Shown: piece by piece, positions 1 through 5,516 of the stretch
How positions within the stretch are numbered: the first letter of the stretch is position 1
Layout of the letters: every line of letters starts with the position of its first letter
NCBI GenBank assembly: GCA_903854365.1
Contig: CAINWE010000398.1
Location: 1-6,606, forward strand
DNA: 6,606 nt
Reading direction: 5' to 3'
DNA from: Oligoflexia bacterium
GTDB lineage: Bacteria; Bdellovibrionota; UBA1018
The notes under the pieces: model-generated
The model's database searches: none
The model's input: only the letters and a program-made list of their open reading frames with translations
What the model was told of the DNA's origin: nothing
Made by a program: the position numbers and the translations under genes

Positions 1-997
1 GAGCCACCAACATGAAAACACCCACATAACCGAGAACTCTCGGATTTCGCTTGGCATCACGAGGTAAGAGAATCAAAAAGGGCAATAAAAACTTGCCTAC
101 GAGAAGAAAGGTCGAAAGGCCCATCCAGCCGTCCTGCATTCTACGAATGTAGTAACCGGTCTCTTCAGGCAAATTTGCGTACCAGATCAACATGAACTGC
201 GAAAACCCGATGTAGGCCCAAAACACCGTGAAAGCAAACATGAACTTACCTAAGTCGTGCAAGTGGTTCTCATTCACCAATCCTTCTAATTTACCCTGGG
301 CCTTAAGGAACAAGGTCATCAAACAAACCATGGCAAAAGTCGAATAAACCAGTCCTGCAAAACAATAAACGCCGAACATCGTGCTGAACCAATGCGGGTC
401 CAACGACATCACTTGATCGAAACTCGCCATGGTGAAAGAAATGGCGAAAACAATCATAAAAATTGGCGATAAAAATCGATTCTTTTCAGTTAAGCGATAA
501 TCCCGAGTCTGGTCTTGAGCCAGAGAATTCCCTACCATCTTGGTAGCAAAAAACACCCAGAGCGCAATAGCCACTAGATTTCTGACTAGAAAAAACCCAA
601 CACTCAAGTAGCCGGACTTACCCTCCAACACCAGATCACCCTGCACATGGTCCAAGTGACTCCACAGGTAGAGCTGCGGCACGCCGAAGTACAGAATACC
701 AAATGTCACAAAGACGGCGGGCAGATACGCCGTGAGAGCTTCCATTAACCTCCGGATTGGCGCACTCCACATCGCCCCTGTAATCCACTGAAGCGTCGCC
801 AAGAATAGGCCGCCCAAGCCAAGACTCATAAAATAAAAATGATTAATGACGAAACTTGACCAGGCCCGAGTCGGATCTACCTTCAGAGCCAACAAAAAAG
901 TTCCGGCGCCGATGGCAACCAAAACAAAAAAAAGATTTCTAATCGTCCCAGCAACCTCGAAGTTTCCTGGGTTCTTAATCGTTGTACCGTGTGCCAT
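1..997 (-). CDS. actF: ActF, NrfD-like membrane subunit of Alternative Complex III, partial (3' end outside the window)
   Basis: The frame starts at ATG 997 (MAHGTTIKNPGNFEV) and stays open to the window edge, giving 332 complete codons; a typical ActF has roughly 400 or more residues, so the last one or two helices are missing. ActF is a paralogue of ActC in ACIII, mainly structural and possibly involved in proton translocation. Visible transmembrane segments lie at about 21-38, 50-73, 90-110, 130-152, 176-192, 204-231, 252-272, 293-310 and 321 onward. ActF hallmarks are SFDQVMSLDPHWFSTMFG (residues 192-209), the loop MLIWYANLPEETGYY (269-283) and NENHLHDLGKFMFAF (242-256). The start has AGGAG (1013-1009) eleven bases upstream within the end of actE, so coupling with actE is likely. 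Assignment as ActF rather than ActC rests on these motifs and on position at the end of the cluster. Confidence 0.93.
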   Translation of the reverse strand, partial: MAHGTTIKNPGNFEVAGTIRNLFFVLVAIGAGTFLLALKVDPTRAWSSFVINHFYFMSLGLGGLFLATLQWITGAMWSAPIRRLMEALTAYLPAVFVTFGILYFGVPQLYLWSHLDHVQGDLVLEGKSGYLSVGFFLVRNLVAIALWVFFATKMVGNSLAQDQTRDYRLTEKNRFLSPIFMIVFAISFTMASFDQVMSLDPHWFSTMFGVYCFAGLVYSTFAMVCLMTLFLKAQGKLEGLVNENHLHDLGKFMFAFTVFWAYIGFSQFMLIWYANLPEETGYYIRRMQDGWMGLSTFLLVGKFLLPFLILLPRDAKRNPRVLGYVGVFMLVA

Positions 998-999
998 GG

Positions 1000-1575
1000 T
1001 CAGTTGGACTCCTGATTCAATATTTTAAGGTCTTCTGCCGAAGGGTGCTGAGAACGCTGCAAGACTCTCACGTAATGAATCACTTTCCAGCGATCAGCAG
1101 GAGCGATTTGGGACGCATAGCTCGGCATAATATTCTGCCCCATCGAAATTACGTGGTAAATGCTTCCATCCGGCCAATTACGCACCTTATCGGATTGCAA
1201 CGAAGGTGGACGCGGATACCGGGGCACCACACTTCCATCACCCAAACCGAGAGGGCCATGACAGGTTCGACAGGTCACATTATAAATTTTCTGCCCCTGC
1301 TCAAGGACAGCACGGGTGGGCCGCAAAGGATTCTTGAGCTCTCGCCCGGCACGCTCAGGATCGTTCTTGTAAGGATAGGGAACGAAATCCCTAGGCACAG
1401 TGCCTTGAACGGGCATCCTCATCGATCCCTCTTTCTGCGCCTTCATTGCCGGAGTATAAACCATGTCCGGCATATAAATGTAGTTCGGCTGTTCGTGCCG
1501 ACAAGCAAGCACTCCTAAAGAAAATCCGACGAGAACTGCTAATTGCGGAAACGAGTTGAGAAATTTACATTGCAT
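1000..1575 (-). CDS. actE: ActE, monoheme c-type cytochrome lipoprotein of Alternative Complex III
   Basis: ActE is a periplasmic-side, membrane-anchored cytochrome c that takes part in electron exit from ACIII. With the start at 1575 it has 191 residues: a signal with Lys4 and a hydrophobic core, a lipobox VLAC with the lipid-attachment Cys25, a linker rich in Tyr, Met and Pro, then a class I cytochrome c domain. The heme site is CRTCH (residues 102-106) followed by GPLGLGDG, and the sixth ligand is probably Met150 in NIMPSYA. The C-terminal helix WKVIHYVRVLQ is typical. The frame could also begin at ATG 1587, overlapping actD by 10 bases, but there the purine-rich GAGGG abuts the codon with no spacing; from 1575 the same motif is 12 bases away and the signal peptide is better formed. 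The stop is separated from the actF ATG by two bases. Function as ActE rests on the cytochrome type and the ActD-ActF context. Confidence 0.92.
   Translation of the reverse strand: MQCKFLNSFPQLAVLVGFSLGVLACRHEQPNYIYMPDMVYTPAMKAQKEGSMRMPVQGTVPRDFVPYPYKNDPERAGRELKNPLRPTRAVLEQGQKIYNVTCRTCHGPLGLGDGSVVPRYPRPPSLQSDKVRNWPDGSIYHVISMGQNIMPSYASQIAPADRWKVIHYVRVLQRSQHPSAEDLKILNQESN
1009..1013 (-). promoter_or_regulatory. Ribosome-binding site of actF
   Basis: AGGAG on the minus strand lies within the last codons of actE, 11 bases before the actF ATG at 997. It supports that start for a gene whose end is outside the window. Confidence 0.65.
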
Positions 1576-1577
1576 GA

Positions 1578-2147
1578 TCAAAACCATCCCTCGGAGTAAA
1601 CACTTTTCACTTCTTTCGCTCCTAACGACTTCAAGAACTCCGCGACTTTCCGCTCGTCGAATCCTTCAGCGCGATCCGCCTCAACTGCTCCAGGCGCCTC
1701 AATCATTAAAGCAAACTGATCACGAGTAATTCGGGGATCGAAGGCCTTTCGCTTATGATTCGGCAGACCATTCAACAAAAACATAGCACCCACTGTCCCC
1801 AAACCCGCAAAGAGAATGGTACACTCAAACATCACTGGCACAAACGCCGGCCAAGAATTGAAGGGCTTGCCGCCCACAATCAGAGGCCAATCAATCACGG
1901 AGGTCCAGTACTGCAACATAAACCCGAGAGTGCATCCCGTCAGTCCAGCAGCAAAAGTCACGAAAGGCAACGGAGAACGCTTCAACCCCTGAGCTTCATC
2001 CATGCCATGAACTGGGTAGGGAGTGAAGGCATCGAAATGTGGATAGCTCGAATCGCGGACCTTCGCCGTTGCTTTCAATAAAAGGTGAGGGTCAGAAAAA
2101 AATCCAACGACACCCGCCAATTGAGGTACGTTCGCCTGATTATCCAT
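1578..2147 (-). CDS. actD: ActD, DUF3341-family two-helix membrane subunit of Alternative Complex III
   Basis: ActD is a small membrane subunit of ACIII without known cofactors and is thought to be structural, packing beside ActC and ActF. The 189-residue sequence has a soluble N-terminal part with the family signature YPHFDAFTPYPVHGMDEA (residues 35-52), two transmembrane segments at about 60-81 and 101-126, and between them the conserved VGGKPFNSWPAFVPV. The C-terminal tail ends with a small globular stretch (FLKSLGAKEVKSVYSEGWF) typical of the family. The length is usual for the family. The start is well fixed: ATG at 2147 has a near-perfect Shine-Dalgarno sequence nine bases upstream inside the end of actC, and the two genes overlap by 8 bases. 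Its TGA stop sits just before the actE start, so translation is probably coupled on both sides. Confidence 0.94.
   Translation of the reverse strand: MDNQANVPQLAGVVGFFSDPHLLLKATAKVRDSSYPHFDAFTPYPVHGMDEAQGLKRSPLPFVTFAAGLTGCTLGFMLQYWTSVIDWPLIVGGKPFNSWPAFVPVMFECTILFAGLGTVGAMFLLNGLPNHKRKAFDPRITRDQFALMIEAPGAVEADRAEGFDERKVAEFLKSLGAKEVKSVYSEGWF
1588..1592 (-). promoter_or_regulatory. Probable ribosome-binding site deciding the actE start
   Basis: GAGGG on the minus strand lies in the last codons of actD. It is 12 bases from the ATG at 1575 but directly touches the ATG at 1587, leaving no room for initiation there. This supports the downstream start, although the spacing is rather long. Confidence 0.5.
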
Positions 2148-3552
2148 GAGCAGGAACCTCCTTCAATGGGGCTGGGCCGTGTGAGCCATCCCCTTCATCA
2201 ACATTCATAACACCCTTAACTTCAGCCATAGCAATGACAGGGAGAACTCGGCAGAACAATAAAAACCAGATGAAAAACCAGCCAAAACTCCCTAGAGTAA
2301 TGCCCCAGTCGAACCAGGTCGGAACGTAATACTTCCAGTTCGAAGGCAAAAAGTCTCGATGCAGCGAAGTCACTACGATCACAAAACGCTCGAACCACAT
2401 CCCGATATTCACAAACAGTGAAACTACGAACATGATCGGAATACTTCTTCGGGCCTTTCTGAACCAGAACACCTGAGGGATAAAGACATTGCAGCTCACC
2501 ATAATCCAGTATGCCCACCAGTATGGACCAAATGCTCGGTTAATAAACGCAAACCGTTCGAATGGACTGCCGCTGTACCAGGCAATGAAAAACTCGCAAG
2601 AGTACGCGTAACCGACAATCATCCCGGTGGCCATAATGATCTTGTTCATTTTTTCGAGATGATTCAAGGTAATGTAATCCTTTAACTTGAATACCTCACG
2701 AGCAATCACCAGGAGGGTAACCACCATGGCAAATCCCGAAAAAATAGCTCCCGCAACGAAATAGGGCGGAAAAATCGTCGTATGCCAGCCAGGCAAGTTG
2801 GACGTAGCGAAGTCAAACGAAACCACGCTGTGCACCGATAGAACGAGGGGTGTCGATAACCCCGCCAAAATCATATAGGTACTTTCGTAGTGGCTCCAGT
2901 TTTTGTTCGAACCCCTCCAACCCAAAGAGAGGACCGTGTAGATCGTCTTCCTGAGCGAGTTCTTTGCGCGATCGCGGACAGTTGCCAAATCCGGAATCAA
3001 CCCGACAAACCAGAACGTCAAAGAAATCGTAAAATAAGTACCCACTGCAAAGACGTCCCAAAGGAGCGGAGAGCGAAAATTCACCCAAAGATGTCTCTGA
3101 TTAGGATAGGGAAGAAGCCAAATCGCAGCATACCAAGGACGTCCCGTATGAATCACAGGAAATAGCAATGCGGTCATCACCGCGAAAATCGTCATGGCCT
3201 CAGCTGAGCGATTGATTGCGGTACGCCACTTCTGTCGAAAGAGAAATAAAACGGCAGAAATCAAAGTACCTGCGTGCCCAATACCGACCCAAAACACGAA
3301 GTTCACGATGAAAATCCCCCAACCATTGGGCTGATTCAGACCGAGAACTCCTAAGCCGTTGACAAACATGATCCCAGCCAAAGTCGCGCCAAGACCAAAG
3401 GTCATCACAGCAATGATGAAGCATACCCACCACGCCTTAGCGGGAAAACGCTCCAGTGGAGCCGAGACATCGTTATTGACGTCCACATAGGTTTTACCAC
3501 CGGTCACTAAAACTTCAGGATGGAAGGTCGTCACTTCAGTAGAGGTACTCAT
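2140..3552 (-). CDS. actC: ActC, NrfD/PsrC-like quinol-binding membrane subunit of Alternative Complex III
   Basis: This integral membrane protein of 470 residues carries the quinol oxidation site of ACIII in the family and passes electrons to ActB. The sequence shows about ten hydrophobic segments, starting near residue 41 (WWVCFIIAVMTFGLG) and ending near 440, with short hydrophilic ends. NrfD/PolD-family landmarks include GHAGTLISA (His93), FPVIHTGRPW (His135), SPLLWDVFAVGTYF (Asp166) and SVHSVVSFDFA (His241). The His135/Asp166 pair probably corresponds to the His and Asp reported at the quinol site of characterised ActC; this is inferred from position and not aligned. The length agrees with known ActC proteins. 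The ATG at 3552 is preceded by AAAGG (3568-3564) at 11 bases, and the N-terminal region before the first helix looks like that of ActC. The stop overlaps the actD start by 8 bases. A polysulfide or nitrite reductase subunit is unlikely, because the following genes are ActD-, ActE- and ActF-type. Confidence 0.95.
   Translation of the reverse strand: MSTSTEVTTFHPEVLVTGGKTYVDVNNDVSAPLERFPAKAWWVCFIIAVMTFGLGATLAGIMFVNGLGVLGLNQPNGWGIFIVNFVFWVGIGHAGTLISAVLFLFRQKWRTAINRSAEAMTIFAVMTALLFPVIHTGRPWYAAIWLLPYPNQRHLWVNFRSPLLWDVFAVGTYFTISLTFWFVGLIPDLATVRDRAKNSLRKTIYTVLSLGWRGSNKNWSHYESTYMILAGLSTPLVLSVHSVVSFDFATSNLPGWHTTIFPPYFVAGAIFSGFAMVVTLLVIAREVFKLKDYITLNHLEKMNKIIMATGMIVGYAYSCEFFIAWYSGSPFERFAFINRAFGPYWWAYWIMVSCNVFIPQVFWFRKARRSIPIMFVVSLFVNIGMWFERFVIVVTSLHRDFLPSNWKYYVPTWFDWGITLGSFGWFFIWFLLFCRVLPVIAMAEVKGVMNVDEGDGSHGPAPLKEVPAHG
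2157..2163 (-). promoter_or_regulatory. Strong Shine-Dalgarno sequence of actD inside the actC 3' end
   Basis: The minus strand reads AAGGAGG, nine bases before the actD ATG at 2147. It lies in actC codons for Lys-Glu-Val near the C-terminus. It is the strongest ribosome-binding site in the window and fixes the actD start despite the 8-base gene overlap. Confidence 0.85.
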
Positions 3553-3563
3553 GCGTCTATTTA

Positions 3564-3568
3564 CCTTT
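3564..3568 (-). promoter_or_regulatory. Ribosome-binding site of actC
   Basis: AAAGG on the minus strand lies in the 20-base gap between actB and actC, 11 bases before the ATG at 3552. It is a moderate match. The gap is too short for a promoter or terminator, so actC is probably read from the actB transcript. Confidence 0.55.
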
Positions 3569-3572
3569 CGTT

Positions 3573-5516
3573 TTAAGCATGTTCAGCGCCATGCCCAGAA
3601 TGAGCCGACTCAGCCTGGTTCCTAACTTTTGTCATATACGACACAGCAGGTACTGTATTCAGAACCTCGAGCACGCGGAAGGCTTGCGGACTCTTCTTCA
3701 TTTTGGCAACCCGACTTTCCGGATCATTTAAATCGCCAAATACAATCGCATCCGCCGGACATGTCTGCTGACAGGCAGCTTTTAACATGCCATCCTTCAC
3801 GCGATCTCCAGCATCCTTGGCCTGATCTTTTGCATCTCGAATTCGCTGGACGCAGAAGGTGCATTTTTCCATAATTCCGCGGGTACGGACCGTGACGTCC
3901 GGATTCCACACGAGATTTGCGGTGCCTTCATAAGACTTCCAGTGATCGAAAAAGTTAAATCGCCGCACCTTATAAGGGCAATTATTTTGACAGTAACGAG
4001 TCCCCACGCAACGATTATAGACTTGCACATTCAAGCCTTCATCATCGTGGACCGTCGCCAACACAGGACACACGGTCTCACAAGGAGCGTTCTCGCAATG
4101 TTGGCATAGCATCGGTTGAAAGACGACATTCGGATTCTCAGGGGACCCCGAGTAATAACGGTCGATCTTAATCCAATGCATTTGCCGACTCACACGCACC
4201 TGATCACGACCCACTACAGGCACATTGTTCTCAGCCTGACAAGCAATCATGCAAGCACTGCATCCCGTACAAGTCGTGAGGTCAATCGCCATCCCCCAGC
4301 GATAGCCCTTATACTCGTGCTTCCCCCACAGTGAGGGCACGGTCTCCATGCGCAGATGAGGATCAGTATGATTCGATTCAGCAGGATTTTTCTTATACTC
4401 CGCCAGAGTAATATCGTTGATAATTGGACGATTCTCTGTCGCCGTATGCCACTGCGTCAGGGCCAGCTTGTAAAATTTCCCGGTCTTCCGTAAGTTCACT
4501 TTTTGACCTGAGAACACCAGGCTCGGTACCGCCTCCTTCGATTCTGCCACTTGGACGAACGGAAACACGTCCACCCCGGCGTGATCTCCCACCCGTCCCG
4601 CAGAACTTCTTCCGTAACCCACGGCTGCAGTCACTACCTGAGAGTGAAGCCCTGGCTGAATATGAACAGGAAGCTGCATCACCCGATCATCTGCAACGAC
4701 CTCCACGACATCGTCGTCTTTAAGGTCTAGTTTTTTTGCCAGGGCAGGACCCACATTGAGGTAATTATCCCAAGTCACCGAGGAAATCGGATCCGGCAAC
4801 TCCTGCAACCATGCGTTATTCGCATTGCGTCCGTCGTATAGAGACACCTTTGCATACAATGCCAAATACAATGAATCTGTTTTCAAAGCGGCATATTTCG
4901 GTAACAGGCCGATGGAGGAGGTTTTGAAACTCCGAGCTACAACTCGAGGCGCAGAAGCACCCTTCGCCGCGAACACGTCGATTACCCCAGACCTCAAAGC
5001 TCCATTCCAGAAATCTTCAAAGGAGCCTGCGGCGCCGATCTCTCGATAGACAGTTTCCTTCCAGTGATTCTGAAGGTAATCGTGCCAATCTAACGCCTTA
5101 GCAGCCAAGCCCATCACGCCCAGTCCTGCTTTTCTCCAAATCAACAATGAATCCTGAAAAGCCCGACTCGAATGAATCGGCGCCATCGCCGGCTGCTGCA
5201 AGCTATAGATCGCCTGAGTCGGATGGGCATCACCCCAGTTTTCAAGATAATGGTGATCCGGGAGGACGAAATCAGCTAAGGCACCGGTCTCATCCTCAGA
5301 TTCAGAGACTACAATGACGAGCGGCACCCGCTTCATCGCATCGGCTAGCCCCAACCAGACCTTAGGTGAGGCGTAGGCCGGATTCGAACGGTAGACGATC
5401 AATGCGTCGACTTTTCCCGCCTTCATCTCGTTCGTCAAGCGACTCAAAGCTGCAAAGCTACTCCGACTGATCGAGTAGTTCGCAGTCCCATCTATAGTCT
5501 TACCCCTCGTTCTCAA
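3573..5516 (-). CDS. actB: ActB, C-terminal part (end of molybdopterin-like domain plus four-cluster ferredoxin-like domain)
   Basis: This is the rest of ActB, which relays electrons through iron-sulfur clusters. The 647-codon frame opens at a TTG (5516) with no Shine-Dalgarno sequence before it; real homology begins about at GKTIDG, directly continuing the upstream frame. Residues 30-100 finish the oxidoreductase domain (YRSNPAYASPKVW, DETGALADFVLP, ENWGDAHP). Residues about 215-345 resemble the molybdopterin-dinucleotide-binding domain. From about 405 comes a PsrB/DmsB-like ferredoxin domain with cysteines 416, 419, 422, 426; 471, 474, 479, 483; 503, 509, 513; and 552, 555, 582, 586. These 15 cysteines fit three [4Fe-4S] clusters and one [3Fe-4S] cluster, with Thr506 in place of the cysteine in CVGTRYC, as is usual for ActB. 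Joined to the upstream piece the visible protein is about 1010 residues, close to the usual ActB length once the missing N-terminus is added. actC follows after 20 bases. Confidence 0.92.
   Translation of the reverse strand: MRTRGKTIDGTANYSISRSSFAALSRLTNEMKAGKVDALIVYRSNPAYASPKVWLGLADAMKRVPLVIVVSESEDETGALADFVLPDHHYLENWGDAHPTQAIYSLQQPAMAPIHSSRAFQDSLLIWRKAGLGVMGLAAKALDWHDYLQNHWKETVYREIGAAGSFEDFWNGALRSGVIDVFAAKGASAPRVVARSFKTSSIGLLPKYAALKTDSLYLALYAKVSLYDGRNANNAWLQELPDPISSVTWDNYLNVGPALAKKLDLKDDDVVEVVADDRVMQLPVHIQPGLHSQVVTAAVGYGRSSAGRVGDHAGVDVFPFVQVAESKEAVPSLVFSGQKVNLRKTGKFYKLALTQWHTATENRPIINDITLAEYKKNPAESNHTDPHLRMETVPSLWGKHEYKGYRWGMAIDLTTCTGCSACMIACQAENNVPVVGRDQVRVSRQMHWIKIDRYYSGSPENPNVVFQPMLCQHCENAPCETVCPVLATVHDDEGLNVQVYNRCVGTRYCQNNCPYKVRRFNFFDHWKSYEGTANLVWNPDVTVRTRGIMEKCTFCVQRIRDAKDQAKDAGDRVKDGMLKAACQQTCPADAIVFGDLNDPESRVAKMKKSPQAFRVLEVLNTVPAVSYMTKVRNQAESAHSGHGAEHA
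5500..5516 (-). other. Frameshift site inside actB (extra G in a GGGG run)
   Basis: On the minus strand the reading GAG-GGG-TAA stops the upstream frame, with the GGGG run at 5506-5503. Removing one G gives GAG-GGT-AAG-ACT-ATA-GAT, reading EGKTID, which joins the two open frames without loss. The break falls within the molybdopterin-like domain, and the frames overlap by 17 bases. No ribosome-binding site precedes the TTG at 5516, which argues against a second gene starting there. A homopolymer indel error in sequencing is the simplest explanation; a natural mutation or +1 recoding at GGG-TAA is possible. Confidence 0.85.

Noticed and set aside
982..1518. A 178-codon open frame on the plus strand opposite actE
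   Set aside because: It lies wholly antisense to a well-supported cytochrome gene, has no recognisable domain and shows no ribosome-binding site. It is a by-product of actE codon use.
3553..3572. Promoter or terminator between actB and actC
   Set aside because: The gap is only 20 bases, with no hairpin and no T-run; it holds only the actC ribosome-binding site.
4424..5049. Open frames of 74 to 99 codons on the plus strand opposite the middle of actB
   Set aside because: They are short, antisense to conserved sequence and without recognisable motifs or start signals.
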